This document shows, piece after piece, positions 20,579-28,624 of a DNA stretch of 60,671 nt (position 1 is its first letter; the number at the start of each line of letters is the position of its first letter). A program made the position numbers and the translations under genes. The notes under the pieces were generated by a model, which made no database searches, was not told the DNA's origin, and saw only the letters and a program-made list of their open reading frames with translations. Source of the DNA: an uncultured Prevotella sp. (GTDB lineage Bacteria > Bacteroidota > Bacteroidia > Bacteroidales > Bacteroidaceae); assembly GCA_905236815.1 (NCBI GenBank), contig CAJOPE010000007.1:1-60671 (forward strand), given 5' to 3'.

Positions 20579-22327
20579 TTATTTCAAATTATTAAAATAG
20601 AAATCTATACTATTAAAGTCGTTATTATTACTTTTGCAAGTGCCTTCCTTATCGAATATTAAATAATTCGGAAACATTCCTGCTTTATAAGCATTTCTCA
20701 CAGACCTTCCTTGATCCTTAGAAAGATTATAGTGATACATATTCTTATCTGTCAATTCCAAATCAAGAATAAATTGCTTCCATAATTTATCCGGTGTATC
20801 AAATGCCAAGAAAATATATACTGGATCATATTTGAAATATTTTACTTTCTTCTGTTTCCATTGCTTCATATCTACCCTGCATGCTCCACACCATGACCCC
20901 CAAAAATCAACTATCACATATCTTCCCTTATAGGGAGCTATTATTTTTCTCAATATTTCCTCTCCATCAGTAATGCCTTCATAATTTATGGTATCTGCTA
21001 GAGGATGGTAAGTTTTTGTTTTCTCTATAAGATTTTCTAAATAATTATTTTTTGTTTCAAGTTTTTTCAATAGACAAGGAATTGAAATTTCTGTCTGATA
21101 CATTTTTAATTTACTTTCACGAAGTGTGTCTTGATGAGACATCTGCCAGAAAAATCCTTCTGTTGCCATCAGAAGACTTCTTAGTTCTTTGTCTGCATTT
21201 ACAAGAGTAAGATTTTCCAAGGTGGTTTTTCCTGGAGATAAATAGCGCATAATGGTAGGCAAAGACTTACCATTCTTATCCCACAGAGTATAAGGTTTCT
21301 CAAGATCAGGTAGAAGTCTACCAACTATAAAATCGCGAATAGAAGGTTTATAGATGTTACTACTATAGTGACTTGTATTTCGTGATTCATAAACAATCGA
21401 TGATACCAGACCATGAATGGCAACACGCATAAACTTAAGGTAACGGCTTGAAATCTTTGGCTTCGCCCTTGAAACGTCAGCTATTTTTCCCAATACACTG
21501 TCCCAGGCAGGCTCCAGCATCGAAGGTAATTTGTCAATATCCACTTGTTTCCCTTTTATTTTTTTTAAAATATCATAAAGCTCATTTGGGACAATAGGAT
21601 TATTAATCAATTCATTCAGCACTCTGCTTCCATCCCCCATAAAAATAGTCTGATGATTATTGAAATCATTCATCATATAATAAGTTTTACCCGGTTCCAA
21701 AGGTAATGTGAAAGGATAATATCCTGCATACACCTGAACGGAAGAAGAATTAAGAAGTGGTACCTTTATGATAAAACGACCTAAGGAATCAATGCGACTA
21801 AAACAATCTACCTCATATGTATTTGTAACAAAGCCTGCGCAAAAAGTAGTATAATTTACATGAGCCTTATAATTGGACCAAGGAGAGTAACGCATCCATC
21901 CAACAATCGTTGCAGTATCAACCCTATATCCATTATCTACAAAATCCTGTTCCTTATCCTTTTTCGGATAATCAGGAAGATTCCCAGTAAATACAGAGCA
22001 GGAATATTTCTTTCCATTAATGACAAACTTTCGCTTGCCATTCTTCTTCACACCAACATTAATCAGTATCTGTTTCTTTCCATTCGTGATTTTCAGCTCA
22101 TTGTCATTCTTCTGGGCACCTTCCACATAATTCCAGAACTGACAATCGTAGACTACACCCTCAGGATAGATACCAAGAAGCCAGTCACCAGTCTTATCAT
22201 CTCGCCAGGTGGTGTTCGGCATTTCTATCAAAGAAGTATTTCTAAACTGATCATCTTTGTCAGATTCCATAGCATTGATCTCAAGTGTAGATAAAATTAT
22301 CAATAACCCCAATATTAGATTTCTCAT
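20579..22327 (-). CDS. TlpA-like thioredoxin-fold protein with a long N-terminal region
   Basis: A 582-residue exported protein: hydrophobic signal MRNLILGLLIILSTLEINA, a long beta-rich and helical region of unknown function, and a C-terminal thioredoxin domain. The redox motif WCGAC (cysteines near residues 480 and 483) sits in VIVDFWGSWCGACR, as in TlpA/ResA disulfide reductases that work in the periplasm. The middle (RDFIVGRLLPDL, FFWQMSHQDTLRESK) resembles the helical region common in Bacteroidetes TlpA proteins. The -7 box TATCTTTG at 22355-22362 excludes the upstream in-frame ATG at 22357. No electron donor or partner is encoded nearby. Confidence 0.78.
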   Translation of the reverse strand: MRNLILGLLIILSTLEINAMESDKDDQFRNTSLIEMPNTTWRDDKTGDWLLGIYPEGVVYDCQFWNYVEGAQKNDNELKITNGKKQILINVGVKKNGKRKFVINGKKYSCSVFTGNLPDYPKKDKEQDFVDNGYRVDTATIVGWMRYSPWSNYKAHVNYTTFCAGFVTNTYEVDCFSRIDSLGRFIIKVPLLNSSSVQVYAGYYPFTLPLEPGKTYYMMNDFNNHQTIFMGDGSRVLNELINNPIVPNELYDILKKIKGKQVDIDKLPSMLEPAWDSVLGKIADVSRAKPKISSRYLKFMRVAIHGLVSSIVYESRNTSHYSSNIYKPSIRDFIVGRLLPDLEKPYTLWDKNGKSLPTIMRYLSPGKTTLENLTLVNADKELRSLLMATEGFFWQMSHQDTLRESKLKMYQTEISIPCLLKKLETKNNYLENLIEKTKTYHPLADTINYEGITDGEEILRKIIAPYKGRYVIVDFWGSWCGACRVDMKQWKQKKVKYFKYDPVYIFLAFDTPDKLWKQFILDLELTDKNMYHYNLSKDQGRSVRNAYKAGMFPNYLIFDKEGTCKSNNNDFNSIDFYFNNLK

Positions 22328-22354
22328 TTTCCCTAACATTAAATTTTTACAGGG

Positions 22355-22362
22355 CAAAGATA
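22355..22362 (-). promoter_or_regulatory. -7 box of the TlpA-like gene
   Basis: TATCTTTG followed by CCC on the minus strand, 27 bp before the chosen start codon. Confidence 0.5.
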
Positions 22363-22615
22363 TTTAATAAATTAATTATTGACATTTTATTATGTAACAG
22401 ATACTTTAATATACGTAACAAACGATAGTTTTAAATGATAAAACGGCAGTCAATGACAGATAAGCCTATAAAATCCACCCTTCCACTTTGAATGTTTTAC
22501 AGGTTTTATCTTTGTGCTCAAAACTTCCTCATTTAAATTGTTGGCAGTATATGGTTGTTCATCTTTGGCCATTTCTCAACATATAAAAGCATTTAAAATT
22601 ACATCGCCCACAAAT

Positions 22616-23025
22616 AAAGAAAAATGAAAATAACTTTTCATTATTTTATTTTCTTAACCGTAACTTATTGTCTGATAACGACTTTGGCTGAAAGCAATTT
22701 TCTCAAACTTTTTTTTGATAACAGACTCAACCTATTTATTGGCAATAAGGGAAAACAAATACTCTTATGTCTTTCTGCCCACAAATACATCAAAAAAATT
22801 CCACGCAAGGTCGATGTGTTGAAATGTTAAAAAAGCTAACTCAATGGTTTAGCAGGTCTAAACCAACGGTTTACGACCTCTAAACCATGCATTTACGTTG
22901 GCTATTTCAACAGTATCCTGGCTACAAATCAAAAGCAAAAAATTGCTTTCAGCCAAAGTCGTTATCAGACAACAAGTTACAATTAAAAAAACAAAAAAAT
23001 GAAAAGTTATTTTTATTTTTGTAAT
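22616..23025. mobile_element. 410-bp element with long inverted repeats (MITE-like)
   Basis: Arms of about 80 bp (about 22622-22702 and 22938-23020) are inverted copies of each other. They include a perfect core of more than 30 bp containing TGTCTGATAACGACTTTGG and CTGAAAGCAATTTT. Between them lies a TTTAG repeat (22822-22910). The only open frame inside (68 codons) has no recognisable family. The element has no transposase and lies in a 960-bp gene-free interval between tlpA-like and glnN. A partial arm (GGCTGAAAGCAATT) recurs near 60400, again upstream of a TTTAG repeat. Confidence 0.65.
22822..22910 (+). repeat. TTTAG palindromic repeat, copy 2
   Basis: An 89-bp element from AAATGTTAAAAAAGC to GGCTATTTCAA with the internal TAAACC/GGTTTA palindromes. 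It is nearly identical to 60569-60657 and to the reverse of 3431-3519. Confidence 0.75.
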
Positions 23026-23172
23026 ATCAAGCACCTATTACAAAAAAAACTTTCAAAACCTTATCAAAGCTATCCAGAGAAATACTAGCTTGGATAATTC
23101 AAGGTTATCACCAATATTACGCAAACTATTCACCCATAACAAAACGTTGTTAGTGACATTCCCTTTCTCTAG

Positions 23173-23190
23173 CTCCCCCACGAACGGGGG
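23173..23190. repeat. CTCCCCC hairpin, isolated copy E
   Basis: CTCCCCCACG followed by AACGGGGG resembles the hairpin part of the GTATGCCAC elements, without the GTATGCCAC arm. Confidence 0.45.
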
Positions 23191-23215
23191 AAAAGCAATA
23201 TCAATGAGGCAAAAA

Positions 23216-23247
23216 AAATGGCCTTCCCATTTTGGGGAAAGCCATTA
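23216..23247 (-). terminator. Terminator of glnN
   Basis: On the minus strand ATGGCTTTCCCC and GGGAAGGCCAT form a stem around AAAAT, followed by a run of eight T. It is about 70 bp after the glnN stop codon. Confidence 0.8.
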
Positions 23248-23317
23248 TTTCTAATATAAAGTCAAAAGACAAAAAATATGTTTTTATGTCTTTCTGTCTT
23301 ACAACCAATCTTTCTGT

Positions 23318-25507
23318 TTATCGAATGAACAGCAATTCACGATACTTAGGCAATGTCCAAAGTTCATCACTTACCACGAGTTCAAGCTTGTCAATCTGAT
23401 AACGGATATCCTCCATCATTGGGGCTACAGTATCATGATATGCGATTGCTTTCTCGCGAGCAGACTCAATCTTATTAGCTACTCTACGAGCATCAATCAG
23501 CTCCTCTACGCCTTTTTCAATCTTCTCAGTACGTTCAGCAATCTCGCGGATGATCTTCACATTACGTTCAGTCAACTGCTTGCCTTCCTCACGACCAAAG
23601 ATCTCGATCATGCTCTCTACATTCTTAGCCAGACGACTCTGATAGTGAGTAGCAACAGGGATGATATGATTCATAGCAAGATCGCCCATTACACGGCCCT
23701 CAATCTGAATCTTCTTAGTGTAAGTTTCCCACTTCACCTCATCACGAGCAATCAGCTCGTTTTGCTTCATCACATTCTGACTCTCGAACATCTTGATGCT
23801 AGCCTCATCGAGATAGCGGTCGAAGCAGAGAGGACAGCTTGCCTCACAATCCAAGCCACGCTTAGCAGCTTCTTCCTTCCACTCATCACTATAGCCATTA
23901 CCGTCGAAACGGATAGGACGACAAGTCTTGATATCCTCACGGATAACATCGATGATAGCAGCAGTCTGATCCTCACCCTTCTTGATAAGAGCATCCACAC
24001 GAGTCTTGAAAGATTCAAGAGCCTCAGCAACTGCAGTGTTGAGCACAATCATGCTGGCAGCACAGTTAGCCTCAGAACCTACTGCACGGAACTCGAAACG
24101 ATTACCAGTGAAGGCGAATGGAGAGGTACGGTTTCTATCTGTATTATCAACGATAATCTCAGGAATCTCAGGGATATCCAACTTCACACCCTTCTTACCC
24201 TCAAGCTTAAAGAGATCCTTCTTATCGGCCTTCTCAATATGGTCGAGCAAATCGGTGAGCTGCTTGCCAAGGAAGCTGGAGATAATTGCAGGAGGTGCCT
24301 CGTTAGCACCCAGACGGTGATCGTTGGTTGCACTCATCACACTAGCCTTGAGCAGACCATTGTGATTATAAACAGCCATCAAAGTCTCGACGATGAAGAC
24401 AACAAAGCGTAGGTTATCCTCTGGAGTCTTGCCACTCTTATGGAGCAATACACCTGTATCGGTAGTAAGCGACCAGTTGTTGTGCTTACCAGAACCATTG
24501 ATGCCATCGAATGGTTTCTCGTGGAGAAGAACCACAAAACCATGCTTGCGGGCAACCTTCTTCATCAAGCTCATCAAAAGCATATTGTGGTCAACAGCCA
24601 GATTACACTCCTCAAAGATAGGAGCAAGCTCGAACTGACCAGGAGCCACCTCGTTATGGCGAGTCTTGCAAGGGATGCCCAACTCAAGAGCCTGAATTTC
24701 AAGATCCTTCATGAAAGCCTGCACACGCTCTGGGATAGTACCAAAGTAGTGGTCATCCATCTGCTGGTTCTTTGCAGAATCGTGTCCCATAAGGGTACGG
24801 CCAGTAAGCATCAAGTCAGGGCGAGCGAAATAAAGATCCTCATCCACGAGGAAGTACTCCTGCTCCCAACCCAAGTTGGCGCTAACTTTCTTTACATTCT
24901 TATCAAAATAATGACATACCTCGGTAGCAGCCACATTCACAGCATGCAGAGAGCGAAGCAGAGGAGCCTTGTAGTCGAGAGCCTCACCTGTATAAGAGAT
25001 GAAGATGGTAGGAATACAAAGCGTATCGTCGATGATGAAGACAGGCGATGTAGGATCCCATGCAGAATAGCCGCGAGCCTCGAAAGTATTGCGGATACCA
25101 CCATTAGGGAAACTTGAAGCATCAGGTTCCTGCTGGAAAAGCAGCTTACCAGAGAATTCCTCAATCATTCCCCCCTTGCCATCGTGCTCCACAAAGGCAT
25201 CATGCTTCTCGGCAGTACCCTGTGTAAGAGGCTGGAACCAGTGAGTATAGTGAGTAACCCCATTCTCGATAGCCCACTGACGCATACCCTCTGCCACTGC
25301 ATCGGCGATGGAACGGTCGAGACTGGCACCGTTGTCGATGACATCCACCAGCTTAGCATACACATCAGCAGGCAGATATTTGTACATCTTCTGACGGTTG
25401 AACACATACTTAGCGAAGTACTCTGAAGGACGAGCCTCAGGAGCATTTACTTCGAGAGGACGCTTCTTAAACGCCTCTGCTACAACCTCAAATCTTAAGT
25501 TTGCCAT
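23318..25507 (-). CDS. glnN: Type III glutamine synthetase
   Basis: A 729-residue cytosolic enzyme that makes glutamine from glutamate, ammonia and ATP. Its length and sequence match the GSIII class of Bacteroides and relatives. Family signatures are AYSAWDPTSPVFIID near residue 145-160, the active-site block NLGWEQEYFLVDEDLYFARPD, the acidic/His motif TRHNEVAPGQFELAPIFEECNLAVDHN, LLHEKPFDGINGSGKHNNWS and the ATP-binding EAPPAIISSFLG...NRTSPFAFTGNRFEFRAVGS. A long helical C-terminal extension is typical of the class. There is no PII gene nearby. The upstream DUF4250 gene has its own terminator, so glnN probably starts its own transcript. Confidence 0.96.
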   Translation of the reverse strand: MANLRFEVVAEAFKKRPLEVNAPEARPSEYFAKYVFNRQKMYKYLPADVYAKLVDVIDNGASLDRSIADAVAEGMRQWAIENGVTHYTHWFQPLTQGTAEKHDAFVEHDGKGGMIEEFSGKLLFQQEPDASSFPNGGIRNTFEARGYSAWDPTSPVFIIDDTLCIPTIFISYTGEALDYKAPLLRSLHAVNVAATEVCHYFDKNVKKVSANLGWEQEYFLVDEDLYFARPDLMLTGRTLMGHDSAKNQQMDDHYFGTIPERVQAFMKDLEIQALELGIPCKTRHNEVAPGQFELAPIFEECNLAVDHNMLLMSLMKKVARKHGFVVLLHEKPFDGINGSGKHNNWSLTTDTGVLLHKSGKTPEDNLRFVVFIVETLMAVYNHNGLLKASVMSATNDHRLGANEAPPAIISSFLGKQLTDLLDHIEKADKKDLFKLEGKKGVKLDIPEIPEIIVDNTDRNRTSPFAFTGNRFEFRAVGSEANCAASMIVLNTAVAEALESFKTRVDALIKKGEDQTAAIIDVIREDIKTCRPIRFDGNGYSDEWKEEAAKRGLDCEASCPLCFDRYLDEASIKMFESQNVMKQNELIARDEVKWETYTKKIQIEGRVMGDLAMNHIIPVATHYQSRLAKNVESMIEIFGREEGKQLTERNVKIIREIAERTEKIEKGVEELIDARRVANKIESAREKAIAYHDTVAPMMEDIRYQIDKLELVVSDELWTLPKYRELLFIR

Positions 25508-25552
25508 TTATTCTATATATCTTTTATCGGTTTTATCGCATTATACAGAAAC

Positions 25553-25592
25553 AAAAAAAGACCCTCGCACACTTCGGAAGTTGCGGGAGTCT
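25553..25592 (-). terminator. Terminator between DUF4250 and glnN
   Basis: On the minus strand AGACTCCCGCAACTT pairs with AAGTGTGCGAGGGTCT around CCG (one mismatch, one GU pair), followed by seven T. It separates the DUF4250 gene from glnN. Confidence 0.8.
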
Positions 25593-25597
25593 AGTCC

Positions 25598-25792
25598 TCA
25601 TTGCTGCTTCGCTCTGAAGCAGCGCCCTGTCTCATAATATTCAAAGCCAGCAGCCGACAATTTATCCTCGAGCATCGAGCGATCGGCGTCGAAAGCATAG
25701 CATAGTTGATCAAGGTTGTCGAACTCCTCATCACGGAGCAGCATATTGATCGCACTATACAGAATATTCGGATCCTTGGGTAGTCTGTCCAT
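25598..25792 (-). CDS. DUF4250 family protein
   Basis: A 64-residue protein starting MDRLPKDPNILYSAINMLLRD and continuing with a short helical part (LDQLCYAFDADRSMLEDKL) and AAGFEYYETGRCFR. This is the typical length and sequence of DUF4250, a small uncharacterised family found in Bacteroidetes and Firmicutes. The YSAINMLLRD and CYAFDAD segments suggest a compact helix bundle, possibly a small DNA-binding fold, but that is a guess. A -7 box TAACTTTG at 25825-25832 (minus) and a terminator make it monocistronic. Confidence 0.75.
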   Translation of the reverse strand: MDRLPKDPNILYSAINMLLRDEEFDNLDQLCYAFDADRSMLEDKLSAAGFEYYETGRCFRAKQQ

Positions 25793-25824
25793 TTTTGCTT
25801 ATTGCTATTTCTCTTATATGGCGG

Positions 25825-25832
25825 CAAAGTTA
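25825..25832 (-). promoter_or_regulatory. -7 box of the DUF4250 gene
   Basis: TAACTTTG followed by CCG on the minus strand, 32 bp before the start codon. Confidence 0.5.
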
Positions 25833-25869
25833 CAAAAAAAAGTTGGCAAACCACTTATAAATTAAAAAG

Positions 25870-26050
25870 AAATTTATTAGAAAGTAGGAAGATGAAAGAA
25901 GCTGGAAGAAGATAAAGTTTGGCAAATGAAAGAAGATATAAAAATGAAAGAAGATAAAAACCATTGGTTTTAAGGGGAATAATTCCCAAATCACACCTTG
26001 GCTCTTATCTTCTTTTATTATTACTTCTTTATCTTCTCCCGACAGTCTTA
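25870..26050. repeat. GAAGATAAAG-type purine/pyrimidine inverted repeats
   Basis: The left part repeats GAAAGAAGAT(A) about four times (25880-25958). The right part (about 26000-26040) holds the complement ATCTTCTTTTATTATTACT and TTTATCTTCT. The transcript could form a long imperfect hairpin downstream of the HIT gene stop (26078, minus). Nothing codes here. Confidence 0.55.
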
Positions 26051-26077
26051 TCTTTTCTATCAGGAATAAAGAAAGCC

Positions 26078-26479
26078 TTATGCTAATTTCTCAAATTCAG
26101 CAAAAATCTTATCAGCAGTTGCCTTCATTTCCTCATCACTCAGTTTCACGTGCTTGTGGAAATCTACATCTGCCTCACTATTGATAGGCAATAGATGAAT
26201 GTGAGCATGATTAACATCCAGACCTAATACAATCTGAGCAACTTTCTTGCATGGGAAAGCAGCCTTAATAGCCTTTGCCACCTTCTTGGCAAATACCTGG
26301 AACTCTGCCAGTTCATCATCCTCCATATCAAAGATGTAATCTACTTCCTTGCGAGGAATCACCAAAGTGTGAGCCTGTCCAACTGGATTGATGTCAAGGA
26401 AAGCATAGAACTTGTCACTTGATGCACACTTGTAGCTAGGAATTTCGCCTGCTGCAATCTTACTAAATATTGTTGCCAT
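26078..26479 (-). CDS. HIT family protein (HINT-type nucleoside phosphoramidase/hydrolase)
   Basis: A 133-residue cytosolic histidine-triad protein. It starts MATIFSKIAAGEIPSYK and holds the catalytic His triad in the segment VNHAHIHLLP (residues about 104-113). LDINPVGQAHTLVIPRKEVDYIFD is the usual first half. HINT enzymes hydrolyse adenosine 5'-phosphoramidates and acyl-adenylates; the natural substrate here is unknown. The gene lies 39 bp downstream of greA on the same strand, so they form an operon that is common in Bacteroidetes. Confidence 0.92.
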   Translation of the reverse strand: MATIFSKIAAGEIPSYKCASSDKFYAFLDINPVGQAHTLVIPRKEVDYIFDMEDDELAEFQVFAKKVAKAIKAAFPCKKVAQIVLGLDVNHAHIHLLPINSEADVDFHKHVKLSDEEMKATADKIFAEFEKLA

Positions 26480-26518
26480 ACTATTAAGATATTAAGCGAT
26501 TAGTAAATTCGATGAAAC

Positions 26519-26986
26519 TTAAGCAATCGAAATTTTGTCGATGCGCAACTTGATGGTGCCGCGAGGGATTTTCACCTCAACCTCATCACCCACTTTTTTA
26601 TTGAGCAAGCCCTGAGCGATAGGAGTCTTGATGGAAATTTTTCCCTCCTTCAAGTTAGCCTCAGTCTCACTAACGATGGTGTAAGTCATCTTAGCCTTAT
26701 TGGCCATATTGGTCATCTCCACCTTAGAGAGAATCTGAACGGAGTCAGCACTCAATCGAGAAGTATCAACGATTTTTGCCTCGTTGATGGTCATCTTCAT
26801 CTCATTTATCTTAGCTTCAAGATGCGCCTGGTTTTCCTTAGCAGCATCATACTCTGAATTTTCACTCAAGTCACCCTTATCAGCGGCCTCTGCAATAGCG
26901 GCTGATGCCTTAGGGCGTTCTACAGTTTCGAGCCTGTGAAGCTCCGCTACGAGTTTATCGTAGCCCTCCTGTGACATATAAGCCAT
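26519..26986 (-). CDS. greA: Transcription elongation factor GreA
   Basis: A 155-residue protein that binds the RNA polymerase secondary channel and stimulates cleavage of backtracked RNA. The N-terminal coiled-coil (residues about 8-78) has the catalytic acidic tip DLSENSEYDAAKE. The C-terminal FKBP-like domain ends in VKIPRGTIKLRIDKI. The start MAYMSQEGYDKL is typical. It is first in an operon with the HIT gene. The leader from the promoter at 27112-27143 carries a hairpin with a U-rich tail (27031-27072), so premature termination may control expression. Confidence 0.96.
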   Translation of the reverse strand: MAYMSQEGYDKLVAELHRLETVERPKASAAIAEAADKGDLSENSEYDAAKENQAHLEAKINEMKMTINEAKIVDTSRLSADSVQILSKVEMTNMANKAKMTYTIVSETEANLKEGKISIKTPIAQGLLNKKVGDEVEVKIPRGTIKLRIDKISIA

Positions 26987-27030
26987 AATCTCTATTAAAT
27001 TTTAAATATTAATAATGTGTAAACAGCAGG

Positions 27031-27072
27031 GACAATAAAATAAAGAATTCCGACATTCCCTGATGTCGGAAT
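27031..27072 (-). terminator. Intrinsic-terminator-like hairpin in the greA leader
   Basis: A perfect 10-bp stem (ATTCCGACAT 27047-27056, complement 27063-27072) with a six-base loop. On the minus strand it is followed by TCTTTATTTTATTG. It lies between the greA promoter and start codon, about 40 nt after the -7 box and 60 nt before the ATG. Confidence 0.65.
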
Positions 27073-27111
27073 CCTATATCCTCAAAAGTCTCTGCTATTT
27101 TATGTTTTCTG

Positions 27112-27143
27112 ATGCAAAGTTAGGAAACATTTTTGATATTTCC
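27112..27143 (-). promoter_or_regulatory. greA promoter
   Basis: On the minus strand TTTGG is followed after 19 bp by TAACTTTGC, an excellent match to the Bacteroidetes -33/-7 promoter. It drives greA-HIT. Confidence 0.65.
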
Positions 27144-27281
27144 AAATCTTTTTAGCTAAATTGATTTAAATCAATAAAATACGAGAAAATTGCACTTTTA
27201 CTATTATTCGAACAAAATTTGGTGTTTTTGCCGATATATTTGCAATGTGTTTTTCATAGTATTAGATTTAAGGTTAATAAA

Positions 27282-27310
27282 AGGTTGGGGGCTTAGCGAA
27301 GCCCCATTTT
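27282..27310 (-). terminator. Terminator of the TPR gene pair
   Basis: TGGGGCTT and AAGCCCCC arms with a CGCT loop on the minus strand, then AACCTTTTATT. It lies directly after the stop codon of the 27317-28561 gene. Confidence 0.8.
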
Positions 27311-27316
27311 TATTTC

Positions 27317-28561
27317 TTATTTTTTCTTCTTCTCCTTTTTATTCCCCACTTCCGTTATAACGAGTCTATCACCAGCTTTCATTTTAACTGATTCGCTCTT
27401 TTCAGCCACTTTCAAGTCTTCATCGTAAAGTTGCTTCAGTTTATCCATGAATTTGCTTTGCCCTTTAGCATAGGTTTTAATCAGGTCCTCGTTATACTCA
27501 ATCTCTCCAGTAAGGTCGCGATTATTCTGATAGAAATTTAACGCCCTAACCATTCCTCTAACAAACATATCAAAATCTGGTCCTTTGTTGCCTGTTTCAA
27601 GTGCATATTCATCGCATCCTGCCATATAAGCGACCATATATATCACACCATGTGTCTTACTACCTGTAAGTTTTAAAGCAGACGAAGCAACATTAACAGT
27701 TACTGCATCAGATACCGCAGTCCAATCCATAATATAAGATGCGCATTGATTTATCTTCTTGTCAGTCAATCGATGATTAAAGAAATAATCAAGAACTCTT
27801 CTCATATCTTGTTCATGATCCTTAGCTACGGCAGGACTTGTAAATTTCACCATCTCCGGCAAATCAACTACACCATCTTTCGTTTCCTTCACCAGTCTAT
27901 CTACACGCTCTTTCACCTGAGCAGCTTTAGAGGCATCCCCATTCTTCTCATAATATTGCTGTAAATAAACGGCCTCATCTGTATATTGTCTGGAATGCTC
28001 TCCATACATGTCTTTAAGAATACTCAAAGCACGTATTTCATAGGCAATAGCATCAGAAGTATGCTTATTGCCTGCAGCCATCTCAGCAAGGTGTATTAGA
28101 ATAATCGCTTTATCATAGTCATTCTTGCGGAAAGTTTCATATACATCCAAAGCTTGCTTACAGGCTTTTTCTGCCTCGGCATATTCATTATTTGCACCAA
28201 GATAGGTGCCTAGATTATCTAAATAAAAGGAATAGTTTTTATCCTTTTTCCCCACATTCTTCTCATACAGCTCAACTATTTTTCGAGCTGTAGAGATTGA
28301 CGACGAATCATTGCAACGATGCTGACAACGAGCCACCTGTACCAAGCGATAAATATATGTAGTATCCTGCTTCATGCCTGCAGCATCCCGACGCTGCAAT
28401 TCTTTCAGCCAAACTTCAGCAGCTTTTCCATACTGCCCTTCTCCATAGAGCTTTACAGCAAGACTATCACTATGATTCATTTCACCCATTCTTGAATCCT
28501 GGGCGAAAACCGAAAGGGAAGAAAGCAGGAACAAGCCTGCAATTAATAATTGTTTTTTCAT
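27317..28561 (-). CDS. Secreted tetratricopeptide-repeat protein
   Basis: A 414-residue exported protein with signal peptide MKKQLLIAGLFLLSSLSVFAQ and a TPR-like helical region (residues about 25-210: KLYGEGQYGKAAEVWLKEL, EYAEAEKACKQALDVYETF, AIAYEIRALSILKDMYGEHS). The C-terminal about 200 residues (VDLPEMVKFTSPAVAKDHEQDM, CASYIMDWTAVSDAV, YMVAYMAGCDEYAL) are conserved with the paralogue upstream and match no family that I know. It ends in a lysine-rich tail. ATG 28567 two codons earlier is an alternative start. It follows its paralogue by about 60 bp, so both form an operon. Confidence 0.8.
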   Translation of the reverse strand: MKKQLLIAGLFLLSSLSVFAQDSRMGEMNHSDSLAVKLYGEGQYGKAAEVWLKELQRRDAAGMKQDTTYIYRLVQVARCQHRCNDSSSISTARKIVELYEKNVGKKDKNYSFYLDNLGTYLGANNEYAEAEKACKQALDVYETFRKNDYDKAIILIHLAEMAAGNKHTSDAIAYEIRALSILKDMYGEHSRQYTDEAVYLQQYYEKNGDASKAAQVKERVDRLVKETKDGVVDLPEMVKFTSPAVAKDHEQDMRRVLDYFFNHRLTDKKINQCASYIMDWTAVSDAVTVNVASSALKLTGSKTHGVIYMVAYMAGCDEYALETGNKGPDFDMFVRGMVRALNFYQNNRDLTGEIEYNEDLIKTYAKGQSKFMDKLKQLYDEDLKVAEKSESVKMKAGDRLVITEVGNKKEKKKK

Positions 28562-28624
28562 TGGCATATTTTACAAAGTAGTTAATTAATGTAGAGACAT
28601 ATTCCATGTCTCCTATTATAATAT

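Noticed and set aside
22624..22830. 68-codon ORF between the TlpA-like gene and glnN
   Set aside because: It lies wholly in the inverted-repeat element, starts in the arm and runs into the TTTAG repeat. The hydrophobic translation matches no family that I know.
23435..24412. 325-codon ORF on the plus strand
   Set aside because: It is antisense to glnN, a fully conserved gene.
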